A DNA stretch of 41,930 nucleotides. Origin: CAZGHF01 sp043797305. Lineage in GTDB: Bacteria > Patescibacteriota > Minisyncoccia > UBA6257 > GWB1-50-10. The stretch covers positions 1-41,930 of the forward strand of contig JAZDPW010000001.1 in the NCBI GenBank assembly GCA_043797305.1. The letters run 5' to 3'. A model generated the notes under the pieces. The model had not been told where the DNA came from and did no database searches. It worked only from the letters and a program-made list of their open reading frames with translations. Below, piece by piece: positions 7,677 through 15,636 of the stretch. The number at the start of each line of letters is the position of its first letter. Position 1 is the first letter of the stretch. The position numbers and the translations under genes are program-made.

Positions 7677-10224
7677 ATTAATAATAAAAGGCGCCAGGGA
7701 GCACAACCTGAAAAACATAAATCTTGAGATTCCGCGCGACAAGATGGTGGTTTTTACCGGCCTTTCCGGTTCGGGCAAATCGTCGCTTGCCTTTGACACG
7801 ATTTTCGCCGAAGGCCAGCGGCGCTACATCGAATCGCTCTCGGCTTACGCCCGGCAGTTTTTGGGGCGGCTGGACAAACCCGACGTCGACGAAATAGACG
7901 GTCTTTCGCCCGCGATTTCCATCGACCAAAAAAGCCATTCGTCGAACCCTCGCTCGACGGTCGCGACCATTACCGAAATTTACGATTACCTCCGGGTTCT
8001 TTTTGCCCGGACCGGCATTCCTTATTGCCCGAAATGCGGCAAGGAAATCCGCAAGATGACCAACGAAGAAATAGTGGATACGGTCTTGGAAATTTACAAA
8101 TCCAAAAAATCGGACAAAAACCTCGTGATTTTGGCTCCCGCTGTGCGGGGCCGGAAAGGGGAATACTACCAGCTTCTTTACGATTTCTTGAACGCCGGTT
8201 TTCGGGAGGCGAGAATCGACGGCAAAATTCACAACCTTCGGGAGCGGGTTGAGCTTAGCCGCTACAAGGTTCATACCATCGAATTGGTGGTTGACCGTTT
8301 GCCCGACGGTTTGGATATGCACGACAAGGACAACCGCTTGCGGCTCGCCGAGGCGGTGGAATCGGCCTTAAAGTACGGCAATAATGTTGTGACCGTCATC
8401 GCCGACGACGTTGAATCTCCGCTTTCGGCAAAATTTACCTGTCCGGTGGACGGTTTTTCCTTTCCCGAAATCGAGCCGCGGCTTTTTTCTTTCAACAGTC
8501 CTTACGGCGCTTGCGGCGAATGCCATGGTTTGGGGACGGAAAGCATCTGGTCGGAAAAAATTTGTCCCGTCTGCCGCGGCCGGCGGCTCAAGGAAGAAGC
8601 CCTGAATGTTTTGATAGACAACAAGAGCATTGCCGAAGTGACGGCCTTTTCGATTGCCGAAGCCGTGGAATTTTTTGAGGGCTTGATGATGTTGCCGGCG
8701 GTTAATTCGGAAGTTGCCGGCGCGCCGGTTCGGGAAATAAAAAACAGGTTGAAGTTTATGATTGATGTCGGTTTGGAATACCTGACCTTGAACCGCAAGG
8801 CGGGGACCTTATCCGGCGGCGAGGCTCAGCGCATCCGGCTCGCGTCGCAAATCGGTTCGCGCCTGACCGGTACGCTCTACATTTTGGACGAACCGACTAT
8901 CGGTCTTCACCAGCGCGATAACGCCAAGCTTATCAGCACTCTCCGTGATTTGCGGGATTTGGGAAACACGGTGCTGGTGGTGGAGCATGACGAGGAAACG
9001 ATTCGTTCCTCCGATTATCTGGTGGACATCGGTCCGGGGGCGGGCGTCCACGGCGGCAAAATTGTCGCCCAAGGCCCCATTCCCGAAGTGTTCAAGAAAA
9101 ATCCGCCGGCTGGCGGATCGAAATCTTTGACGATTGATTATCTAAACGGTAAGGAATTTATTCCCGTGCCGGAGAAGCGGCGGCCGGTCACGCGGAACAG
9201 CGACTTCTTGGTGATTAAGGGCGCTACGGCGAATAATTTAAAAGAAATTGACGTGCCTATACCCCTTCATCGGTTCGTGGCCATAACAGGCGTTTCCGGT
9301 TCGGGCAAAAGCTCGCTTGTTTACGACGTTCTCTACAAAACGCTCGCCAACATGTGGAATGGCGCAAATTATAAAGTCGGGATGCACAAAGACATGACGG
9401 GACTGGAAAACCTGAACCGTGTTATCAACATCGACCAGTCGCCGATAGGCCGCACGCCCCGTTCCAATCCGGCCACTTATGTCGGCGCCTGGACTTTCAT
9501 CCGCGAACTTTTCGCTTCAACCGAAGACGCCCGCGTCCGCGGTTACAAGCCCGGCCGGTTCAGTTTCAACGTCCGGGGCGGGCGGTGCGAAAACTGCGAA
9601 GGCCACGGTACGATTGCGATTGAAATGCACTTTTTACCGACGGTTTACGTCACTTGCGACGTTTGCAAGGGGAAACGTTTTGACCGGGAAACGCTCGAAG
9701 TGGAGTACTCGCCTCGCGGCGGAGCGGGTGAAGGTAAAAATATTTATGAGGTTTTGAAAATGACCGTGGAGGAAGCGGTGGATTTTTTCCGCGACATTCC
9801 CTGGCTTTACGACCGGCTGAAAATCTTGGAAGAGGTCGGCTTGGACTATCTGGAGCTGGGGCAATCGGCGACGACCCTCTCCGGCGGCGAGGCGCAGCGC
9901 ATCAAACTTACGGCCGAGCTCGGCAAGCGCGACACGAGAAAGACAATATATCTTTTGGATGAGCCGACAACCGGCCTTCATTTTGCCGACGTTCAGAATT
10001 TGCTCAAGGTTTTGGACAGATTGGTTGCTCGCGGCAATACCGTGGTCGTAATCGAACATAATTTAGATGTTATAAAAACCGCCGACTGGGTTATCGATTT
10101 GGGACCCGAGGGCGGCGAGAAGGGGGGCGAGATTGTCGCTTCCGGTACGCCGGAAGCGGTTACCAAAAAAGCCGGCAGTTTCACGGGAGAATATCTGAAA
10201 AAAGTTTTGAAATCCCCGCATTAG
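7666..10224 (+). CDS. uvrA: Excinuclease ABC subunit A
   Basis: This 852-aa ABC-type ATPase recognises distorted DNA and loads UvrB. It is somewhat shorter than the usual 930-950 aa. Walker A of the first ATPase is GLSGSGKS at residues 32-39, and the second is GVSGSGKS. There are two ABC signatures (TLSGGEAQR), Walker B sites ILDEPTIGLH and LLDEPTTGLH, and a zinc module GGRCENCEGHG...CDVCKGKRF. In the first module the second ligand of the leading CxxC is Asp (CPVDGF). Two short in-frame extras are seen: NPPAGGS, encoded by a palindrome at 9101-9118, and SPRGGAGEG just before GKNIYEVL. The start ATG overlaps the displaced uvrB tail. Confidence 0.97.
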   Translation: MQDKLIIKGAREHNLKNINLEIPRDKMVVFTGLSGSGKSSLAFDTIFAEGQRRYIESLSAYARQFLGRLDKPDVDEIDGLSPAISIDQKSHSSNPRSTVATITEIYDYLRVLFARTGIPYCPKCGKEIRKMTNEEIVDTVLEIYKSKKSDKNLVILAPAVRGRKGEYYQLLYDFLNAGFREARIDGKIHNLRERVELSRYKVHTIELVVDRLPDGLDMHDKDNRLRLAEAVESALKYGNNVVTVIADDVESPLSAKFTCPVDGFSFPEIEPRLFSFNSPYGACGECHGLGTESIWSEKICPVCRGRRLKEEALNVLIDNKSIAEVTAFSIAEAVEFFEGLMMLPAVNSEVAGAPVREIKNRLKFMIDVGLEYLTLNRKAGTLSGGEAQRIRLASQIGSRLTGTLYILDEPTIGLHQRDNAKLISTLRDLRDLGNTVLVVEHDEETIRSSDYLVDIGPGAGVHGGKIVAQGPIPEVFKKNPPAGGSKSLTIDYLNGKEFIPVPEKRRPVTRNSDFLVIKGATANNLKEIDVPIPLHRFVAITGVSGSGKSSLVYDVLYKTLANMWNGANYKVGMHKDMTGLENLNRVINIDQSPIGRTPRSNPATYVGAWTFIRELFASTEDARVRGYKPGRFSFNVRGGRCENCEGHGTIAIEMHFLPTVYVTCDVCKGKRFDRETLEVEYSPRGGAGEGKNIYEVLKMTVEEAVDFFRDIPWLYDRLKILEEVGLDYLELGQSATTLSGGEAQRIKLTAELGKRDTRKTIYLLDEPTTGLHFADVQNLLKVLDRLVARGNTVVVIEHNLDVIKTADWVIDLGPEGGEKGGEIVASGTPEAVTKKAGSFTGEYLKKVLKSPH
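9101..9118. repeat. In-frame palindrome inside uvrA
   Basis: ATCCGCC-GGCT-GGCGGAT encodes part of NPPAGGS, located between the first ATPase half and the SLTIDYLNGKE segment, where UvrA proteins normally have no such insert. It is similar to the palindrome at 16193-16212. Confidence 0.65.
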
Positions 10225-10225
10225 A

Positions 10226-10253
10226 TTGACAATCAAGCTCAATCCTCTAGCAT
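10226..10253 (+). promoter_or_regulatory. Putative promoter after uvrA
   Basis: A consensus TTGACA (10226-10231) is followed after 16 bp by TAGCAT (10248-10253). It would transcribe the small Pro/Gln-rich gene. A second TTGACG at 10265-10270 is nearby. Confidence 0.5.
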
Positions 10254-10333
10254 TACGTGATACCCTTGACGGAAAAAGGTCGACTGAAATGAATTTTCTT
10301 TTTGCACGACTGCTGCAGAAAGAATGCAATTTT

Positions 10334-10504
10334 ATGGATTTTATCAATCAAGAGACGGGCAGTCCGGCAACGGGCACCCCGCAGAGCGAGCCTCAGCAAC
10401 CGGCAGGGACTCCTTCGGAGTCACCGAGTATGCCGGCTGAACCGCAAGCTCCGGTTATGCCTCAGGAAGGCCAACCGGGCTCGCAGGCTCCGCAGGGCAA
10501 TTAG
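10334..10504 (+). CDS. Small Pro/Gln/Gly-rich hypothetical protein
   Basis: This 56-aa protein begins MDFINQETGSPATG and is then low-complexity, rich in Pro, Gln, Ser, Gly and Glu, so probably disordered. No family is recognised. The ATG at 10334 was chosen because the composition is uniform from there on. Upstream in-frame starts (10226, 10289) would overlap the putative promoter and add unrelated residues. It has its own promoter-like sequence and a good terminator hairpin just downstream, which supports an independent small gene. No signal peptide or membrane segment is present. It may be a linker-like or surface-exposed peptide, but nothing in the sequence says which. Confidence 0.55.
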   Translation: MDFINQETGSPATGTPQSEPQQPAGTPSESPSMPAEPQAPVMPQEGQPGSQAPQGN

Positions 10505-10518
10505 ATTTGCTTTCAGGG

Positions 10519-10550
10519 TCCGCTCCGACTTCATGGTCGGAGCGGATTTT
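10519..10550 (+). terminator. Rho-independent terminator
   Basis: An 11-bp perfect stem TCCGCTCCGAC (10519-10529) and GTCGGAGCGGA (10536-10546) with a 6-nt loop is followed by TTTT. It lies 15 bp after the small protein stop codon. Confidence 0.75.
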
Positions 10551-10552
10551 GT

Positions 10553-10592
10553 TCTGCCCTAGGTTTTAACCTAGGTTAAAACCTAGGGCAGA
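10553..10592. repeat. 40-bp perfect palindrome
   Basis: The entire 40 bp is self-complementary with no central spacer. It contains CCTAGG three times, separated by TTTTAA and TTAAAA. It sits between a terminator and the uvrC promoter. It may be a bidirectional terminator, a protein-binding site or a mobile repeat. Confidence 0.85.
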
Positions 10593-10599
10593 TCGCTTT

Positions 10600-10629
10600 T
10601 TGATTTTTGGGCGGTTCAGAGGTTATTCT
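10600..10629 (+). promoter_or_regulatory. Putative uvrC promoter
   Basis: TTGATT (10600-10605) and TATTCT (10624-10629) are 18 bp apart. The predicted transcription start would fall almost on the GTG start codon at 10636, implying a leaderless or near-leaderless message. Confidence 0.4.
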
Positions 10630-10635
10630 GAATGT

Positions 10636-11880
10636 GTGGCTACCGCAAATAAAAAAGAGGTGAAAAATCTTTACGATGGTTTTCCGGAAACTCCCGGCGT
10701 CTACATCATGAAAGACGCCCAAGGCCGGATTCTCTACGTCGGCAAGGCCGGTAATTTGAAGCGGCGAGTGTCAAGTTACTTTATGCGCCCGCCCGCTTCG
10801 ACTCGTGTGAAGCGAGGCGAGCCCGATTCCAGGATCGAAAAACTGGTTTCAAAAATTGCGAAAATCGATTACCGGAAGACCGATACGGCTCTGGAAGCGC
10901 TCATCCTTGAAGCCACTCTCATTAAAAAGCACGAGCCGCTTTACAATATAAGAGAAAAAGACGATAAGAGTTTTCTTTATTTTGAGATTACAAGGGAGGA
11001 ATTTCCGCGGGTGCTTTTGGTTCGGGGCAAAAACCGGGCGGCGGGAGAAAGATTCGGCCCTTTTACGTCGGCTTCGAGCGCGCGGGAAGCGCTCCGGATA
11101 ATCCGCAAAATTTTTCCGTTTAGTTTTCATCCGGCTGAGAAAATCGGCAAATTTAAGAAGCCGTGTTTCGATTACGAAATTGGTCTTTGTCCCGGTACCT
11201 GTATCAGCGCGGTTGAAAGAAGCGAATACCTGAACAATATCGGTAACATTAAACTGCTTTTTCTGGGCAAGAAAGCGGCAATTTTGAAATCTTTGGAGCG
11301 GGAAATGAAAGAGGCGAGCAAGCGGCTTGAATTTGAAAAAGCGGCAAAATTGCGCGGCAAGATTTTCTCTATCAGGCACATTCAGGACGTTGCGCTCATC
11401 GGCGAGGAAAAAAACGAATTGGAAATCACGAATGATGATTTAAGAATCGAAGGGTATGACATATCCAACATATCCGGCACTTCGGCGGTGGGGAGCATGG
11501 TGGTTTTCCGCGGCGATCGGCCCGACAAGAACGAATATCGGAAATTCAAAATAATGACCTTAAAAAAGAGTGATGACGTAGGGATGTTGAAAGAAGTACT
11601 TCGCCGTCGCTTAAATCACCGGGAGTGGCCCTTACCGGCTCTTTTTCTCATTGACGGCGGTAAGGGGCAGGTAAACGGCGTCCGGGCGGTTTTGGACGAA
11701 TTCGGGCTTGACTTGCCGGTTTTGGGCATCGCCAAGGGCGCGAAAAGAAAAAAGAACGAGTTTGTCGGTAAAATCCCCGCCGGCATACCGGAAAAAACTC
11801 TGATTAAAGTCCGCAACGAAGCTCACCGCTTTGCCCAAAGTTATCACAAAAAACTGAGGAGTAAGGTATCCATCGGTTAG
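10636..11880 (+). CDS. uvrC: Excinuclease ABC subunit C, short form
   Basis: This nuclease makes the two cuts in nucleotide excision repair. The protein is 414 aa from the GTG at 10636; a TTG at 10600 would extend it by 12 residues but overlaps the -35 box. The GIY-YIG domain (GVYIMKDAQGRILYVGKAGN) is at residues 21-40 and makes the 3' cut. The UvrB-binding UVR motif is at about 216-243. The RNase H-like domain includes YDISNIS (Asp near 274), LIDGGKGQ (Asp near 340) and NEAHRFA. The protein stops right after this domain and lacks the tandem helix-hairpin-helix region of the usual roughly 600-aa UvrC. An in-frame insert (PPASTRVKRGEPDS) contains a short palindrome at 10794-10814. Confidence 0.95.
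   Translation: MATANKKEVKNLYDGFPETPGVYIMKDAQGRILYVGKAGNLKRRVSSYFMRPPASTRVKRGEPDSRIEKLVSKIAKIDYRKTDTALEALILEATLIKKHEPLYNIREKDDKSFLYFEITREEFPRVLLVRGKNRAAGERFGPFTSASSAREALRIIRKIFPFSFHPAEKIGKFKKPCFDYEIGLCPGTCISAVERSEYLNNIGNIKLLFLGKKAAILKSLEREMKEASKRLEFEKAAKLRGKIFSIRHIQDVALIGEEKNELEITNDDLRIEGYDISNISGTSAVGSMVVFRGDRPDKNEYRKFKIMTLKKSDDVGMLKEVLRRRLNHREWPLPALFLIDGGKGQVNGVRAVLDEFGLDLPVLGIAKGAKRKKNEFVGKIPAGIPEKTLIKVRNEAHRFAQSYHKKLRSKVSIG
10794..10814. repeat. In-frame palindrome inside uvrC
   Basis: CGCTTC and GAAGCG arms flank a 9-nt loop and are followed by AGGCGAGCC. The segment encodes ASTRVKRGEP between the GIY-YIG core and the next helix, and resembles the GGCGAGCC units in pepA and at the uvrB end. 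Confidence 0.5.
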
Positions 11881-11889
11881 TGCTAAAAT
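11881..11889 (+). promoter_or_regulatory. Extended -10 promoter for Z1
   Basis: TG-C-TAAAAT is an extended -10 box directly after the uvrC stop, 6 nt before the ATG of the Z1 head ORF. No clear -35 is present. The same octamer precedes pepA. Confidence 0.5.
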
Positions 11890-11895
11890 TAGGAC

Positions 11896-12033
11896 ATGGA
11901 TTCGGAAACAAGAAATTGCCGGAATTGCGGCCAAAACTTCGTTATAGAATCGGAGCCCTTCGGTTCTCCTCAGGCCATCGGCTCTGAGAACCTCAGGCTC
12001 GAACGAGATTTCGCCTCAACACACCATGCCTGA
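11896..12033 (+). CDS. Z1 head ORF (45 aa), disrupted family N-terminus
   Basis: This 45-codon ORF starts MDSETRNCRNCGQNFVIESE, which is the first zinc-ribbon half of the Z family. It then runs into unrelated sequence (AIGSENLRLERDFASTHHA) and stops 8 nt inside the Z1 gene. It looks like the original start of a Z gene, separated from its body by an inserted repeat. It lies 6 nt after an extended -10 box, so it is probably translated, and its stop overlaps the Z1 start codon region, which may allow reinitiation. A near-copy precedes Z4. Confidence 0.6.
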   Translation: MDSETRNCRNCGQNFVIESEPFGSPQAIGSENLRLERDFASTHHA

Positions 12034-12074
12034 TTTCCAAGCCGAAAAACGACTATGCCAGAACTGTAAGAACT
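11969..12074 (+). repeat. 106-nt identical block, copy A
   Basis: This is identical over 106 nt to 28068-28173, about 16 kb away. It spans the end of the head ORF and the first 16 codons of Z1. Outside the block the two genes diverge at once, which points to recent duplication or gene conversion. Confidence 0.95.
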
Positions 12075-13762
12075 TATTTGAAGTTGAGGCTCAAGATTTC
12101 GATTTCTACAGGAAAATCAATGTCCCGCCGCCGACTTGGTGTCCGCGCTGTCGTCAGCAGAGGCGTTATGCTTGGCGCAACGAACGGGTTTTGTACCGGC
12201 GCAATTGCGACCTTTGCGGTAAAAGCACGGTAACAATCTATTCGCCAAACAAGCCGTATAAAGTTTATTGTCCGCCTTGTTTTTGGTCGGACAAGTGGAA
12301 CGGCACCGATTACGGCCGCGATTTTGACTTTTCGCGGCCGTTTTTTGAACAATTTCAGGAATTACAATTACAGGCTCCGCGAATAGCCCTCTTGACCAAA
12401 AACAGCGTCAATTCGGAATATACCAACCACGCCAATAATAATCGGAATTGTTACCTCGCTTTTTCAACTTTTGATTCGGAAAACGTTTTGTACTCAATGA
12501 ATGTTTGGAAAGTATCTAAAGATTCTCTTGATCTCCACCTCTGTAGCTTGGAAGGTGGCGCGGAACGTTCTTATGAATGCATCGATTCTTTCAATGTTTA
12601 TCGTTGCCAGTACGGTTTGCAACTTCGAAACTGCAATAATTGTTTTTATTGTTTTGATTGTCGGGGCTGTTCCGATTGCTTCCTTTCTGCGAATCTTCGC
12701 AATAGGCAGTTCTATTTCTTAAACGAACAGCTTTCCAAAGAAGAATATTTAAGGAAGGTCGGGGAATGCAAGTTAGGGTCTTTTTCCCATCGGCGAGGGC
12801 TGTACGAGGAGTGGCTTAATTTAATGGGAAAAAAGGCCTTGCGGCGGTTTGCCAATATCGAAAGATCCAGTAATGTTTCCGGTAACATGATTTTTAACTC
12901 CAAAAATGCCCACCAGGTTTTCGATGCTGATAGAACGGAAGATACCAAACACGGGATTGTTTGTCCGGATGTTAAAGATTCGATGGATTCTTACCATTAC
13001 GGTTTTGCCTGTGAATTAATTTATGAATCTCACGCCCTGATCCACTGCTATAATGTTTTGTTCACTCATTTAAGTTACGACGATTCTCATTTGACGTATT
13101 GTGATGGTTGTCATAATAGTGAAAATCTTTTTGGTTGTGTCGGCATGAAAAGCGGCAAGTATGCAATTTTCAATAAAAAGTACGGCGAGGCGGAGTACAT
13201 CGGCTTAAAAGAGAAGATTATTGCACACATGAAAAAGATTGGCGAATACGGCGAGTTTTTCCCGCCAAAATTAAGCCCCTTTGGTTACAATGAGACACAA
13301 GGAAATGTTTATATGCCGATGACGAAAGAAGAAGCCTTAGCCGCTGGTTATAAATGGGAAGATTTGCTAGTCGGTTCTTTTGGCAAGGGAACCCTTAAAC
13401 CGGAAGACGTTCCAGATGACATTAAAGACATTCCGGACTCCATAGTTGGAGAAGCTTTGGTTTGTCTGAATTGCAAGAGAAATTATAACGTCATTACGTC
13501 GGAGTTAGCTCTTTACAGAAAAGAGAATATTCCAGTTCCTCGCCTTTGCCCGGATTGCCGCTATCGGGCGAGGATTGATTTACGATCACCCCGGAATTTG
13601 TGGTCTCGGCAGTGCATGTGTGATTACAAAATTTATCAAAATACCGTAAAGCACAGCCACCACCCGGAAGGAAGATGCCCCAATAAATTTGAAACTCCCT
13701 ATTCACCTGATAGGAAAGAGGTAATTTACTGTGAGGCCTGTTACAACGCTGAAGTGGTATGA
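12026..13762 (+). CDS. Cysteine-rich zinc-ribbon repeat protein Z1
   Basis: This 578-aa protein has no recognised function. Ribbon A has C11, C14, C39 and C42 with VPPPTWCPRC, and ribbon B has RNCDLCGKS...YCPPC. Two cysteine-rich 11-12-residue repeat tracts follow, ending in CFLSANLRN and NLFGCVGMKSG. The motif YGEFFPPKLSPFGYNET comes next, then a second ribbon A (LVCLNC...LCPDCR) and an expanded ribbon B with CMC, KHSHH, CPNKFET and YCEACY. No signal peptide or membrane segment is seen, so a cytoplasmic location is likely. The start MPDFQ overlaps the head ORF. The gene ends GTATGA, with the ATG starting Z2. Zinc binding is inferred from the paired CxxC motifs. Confidence 0.85.
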   Translation: MPDFQAEKRLCQNCKNLFEVEAQDFDFYRKINVPPPTWCPRCRQQRRYAWRNERVLYRRNCDLCGKSTVTIYSPNKPYKVYCPPCFWSDKWNGTDYGRDFDFSRPFFEQFQELQLQAPRIALLTKNSVNSEYTNHANNNRNCYLAFSTFDSENVLYSMNVWKVSKDSLDLHLCSLEGGAERSYECIDSFNVYRCQYGLQLRNCNNCFYCFDCRGCSDCFLSANLRNRQFYFLNEQLSKEEYLRKVGECKLGSFSHRRGLYEEWLNLMGKKALRRFANIERSSNVSGNMIFNSKNAHQVFDADRTEDTKHGIVCPDVKDSMDSYHYGFACELIYESHALIHCYNVLFTHLSYDDSHLTYCDGCHNSENLFGCVGMKSGKYAIFNKKYGEAEYIGLKEKIIAHMKKIGEYGEFFPPKLSPFGYNETQGNVYMPMTKEEALAAGYKWEDLLVGSFGKGTLKPEDVPDDIKDIPDSIVGEALVCLNCKRNYNVITSELALYRKENIPVPRLCPDCRYRARIDLRSPRNLWSRQCMCDYKIYQNTVKHSHHPEGRCPNKFETPYSPDRKEVIYCEACYNAEVV

Positions 13763-15570
13763 ATTTGGAAACTAAAATATGCCAAAACTGTAAGAACCGA
13801 TTCACGATTGAACCGGATGACTTTGGTTTTTACGAAAAAATAAGCGCCCCACCGCCTACCTGGTGTCCGGAGTGCCGACTACAACGACGTTTTGCCTGGC
13901 GGAATGAGAGAGTTCTTTATAAACGTCATTGTGATTTATGTAACAAGCCCATTGTCACTATGTTTTTTCCGGGCGGTTCACGTCCCGTTTATTGCTATTC
14001 TTGCTGGTGGTCCGACAAGTGGGACCCGATGGATTTTAGTCGATCCCTCGACTTCAACCGCCCCCTTTTTGAACAGTTTCGCGATTTAATCGCCGCGGTT
14101 CCCGTTATTGCACTGTGGGGTTATGACAACACGAATTCAGAATATTCGAATCACAGCGCACACTGTAAAAATTATTATCTTTCGTTTTCTGGGACTAACG
14201 ACGAGGATGTGTATTATTCTTACGGCGCCGACGATTGTAAGAATATTTTCGACTGTTTTTTGGTGGCTAATTCCGAAAATATCTATGAGTGCGTCGATGC
14301 GAAAAAGTCGTATAATTCAACGTTTTTAATAAAGTGCCGGGAGTGCCTGGATTCGCATTTCCTTTTCGATTGTGTGAATTGTAAGAATTGTTTTTTAAGT
14401 CATAATCTCCGCGGCAAGCAGTACTACATTCGCAACAAGCCGCTTACCAAAGACGAATATTTTCGCGAATTAGTGCGAATTGACTTTGGTTCACACCTCG
14501 CGCAAAAGAAAATTTACGAGGATTTCGTTGATTTAATTAAAAATTCATTGCACAAGTATGCCGCTGTCGTAAAATCCAGCGATTGCACTGGTGATGATAT
14601 TTCCAATTCCCAAAACGTCAAGAATTCTTATTTGGTTCATAATTCTCAGGATTCCAAACACTGTTGGCGTCTCGTAAAGCAGATGAAAAACGCTCACGAT
14701 ATTTGCGGTGGGCTTGTGTCCGAGTTGGTATACGAAGGCGTCATAGCAGGTCAAGATAATTATCTTGTCAGTTTCTATTCTCAGTTCAAAGATAGCCGAG
14801 AGTCGTTTTATTGCATCAGCGGGTCGGGAAACTCCCACCTCTTCGGCTGCGTCGGCCTCCGCAACAAGCAATACTGCATATTAAACAAGCAATATACCAA
14901 GGAAGAATACGAATCTCTAATCCCCCGTATCATAAAACACATGGATGATATGCCCTACGTCGATAAGAAAGGCAGGGTATACCGATACGGCGAATTCTTC
15001 CCTCCCGAACTCTCTCCCTTCGCATACAACGAGACGATTGCGGAGGAGTACTTCCCCCTCTCCAAGGAAGAGGCAATCTCCCAGGGATACCGCTGGAAGG
15101 ACCCCGAAACCAAGGAATACAAGGTTACCAAGCGCCTGGAAGATCTCTCTGACCATATCAATGATGTAGATGACTCAATTCTCAAGGAAACTATTGGTTG
15201 TGCCCATGCCATCGGTAGCCCTTCGGAAAACTCAGGACAAATTGGCAAGCCAATTTGCAATGAACAGTGCACCACCGCCTTCAAGATCATTAAGGACGAG
15301 CTCCAGTTCTACCGCAAGATGAACCTTCCCTTACCAAGGCTATGTCCCAACTGCCGCCATTATCAAAGATTAAAACAGAGAAATCCTCTCAAGCTATGGC
15401 ATCGTACCTGCCGGTGTGCCGGTGGAAAATCGGAAAACAGTATCTATTCAAACACCGCTAAACACTTCCACGAAAGCAATCACTGTCCCAATGAGTTTGA
15501 AACCTCTTATTCCCCGGAGAGGAAAGAGATTGTTTACTGCGAAAGCTGTTACAATAGTGAAGTCGTATGA
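13759..15570 (+). CDS. Cysteine-rich zinc-ribbon repeat protein Z2
   Basis: At 603 aa this is the longest Z member. It overlaps Z1 by ATGA. Ribbon A (CQNC...CPEC), ribbon B (HCDLCNKP...YCYSC), two repeat tracts, YGEFFPPELSPFAYNET and C-terminal ribbons are all present. The C-terminal ribbon A has an extended knuckle: CAH, then an extra 15 or so residues (AIGSPSENSGQIGKP), then CNEQC. The extra part is encoded by palindromic sequence including a 9-bp stem at 15238-15257. From about 14838 onward the codon choice changes (CCC, CTC, TCC rich) and the DNA becomes much closer to Z8 than it is upstream, suggesting a mosaic gene. The end is duplicated downstream at 15604-15636. Confidence 0.85.
   Translation: MNLETKICQNCKNRFTIEPDDFGFYEKISAPPPTWCPECRLQRRFAWRNERVLYKRHCDLCNKPIVTMFFPGGSRPVYCYSCWWSDKWDPMDFSRSLDFNRPLFEQFRDLIAAVPVIALWGYDNTNSEYSNHSAHCKNYYLSFSGTNDEDVYYSYGADDCKNIFDCFLVANSENIYECVDAKKSYNSTFLIKCRECLDSHFLFDCVNCKNCFLSHNLRGKQYYIRNKPLTKDEYFRELVRIDFGSHLAQKKIYEDFVDLIKNSLHKYAAVVKSSDCTGDDISNSQNVKNSYLVHNSQDSKHCWRLVKQMKNAHDICGGLVSELVYEGVIAGQDNYLVSFYSQFKDSRESFYCISGSGNSHLFGCVGLRNKQYCILNKQYTKEEYESLIPRIIKHMDDMPYVDKKGRVYRYGEFFPPELSPFAYNETIAEEYFPLSKEEAISQGYRWKDPETKEYKVTKRLEDLSDHINDVDDSILKETIGCAHAIGSPSENSGQIGKPICNEQCTTAFKIIKDELQFYRKMNLPLPRLCPNCRHYQRLKQRNPLKLWHRTCRCAGGKSENSIYSNTAKHFHESNHCPNEFETSYSPERKEIVYCESCYNSEVV
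15238..15257. repeat. In-frame palindrome inside Z2
   Basis: CAAATTGGC-AA-GCCAATTTG is a perfect 9-bp stem. It lies inside the insert that splits the CAH and CNEQC zinc-ligand groups; Z8 and Z11 have the same knuckle without it. Confidence 0.75.
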
Positions 15571-15636
15571 TAAAAACAGCTGTAGTCCCGAGCGGATCGA
15601 GGGGCGAAAGCTGCTACAATAATGAAGTTGTATGAT
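15539..15636 (+). repeat. Duplicated Z2 tail flanking a dispersed repeat
   Basis: Two 33-nt copies, 15539-15571 and 15604-15636, match at 30 positions. Each encodes the gene end (ESCYN-S/N-EVV, stop) and ends in GTATGAT. Between them lies a 32-nt insert with AGTCCCGAGCGGATCGAGG, whose frame reads SPERIEG. The second copy supplies the start codon of the next gene (ATG 15632). Confidence 0.8.

Noticed and set aside
10600..10635. TTG start giving a longer UvrC
   Set aside because: The added 12 residues do not fit the UvrC family, and the TTG is part of a likely -35 box. GTG at 10636 begins right before the conserved domain.
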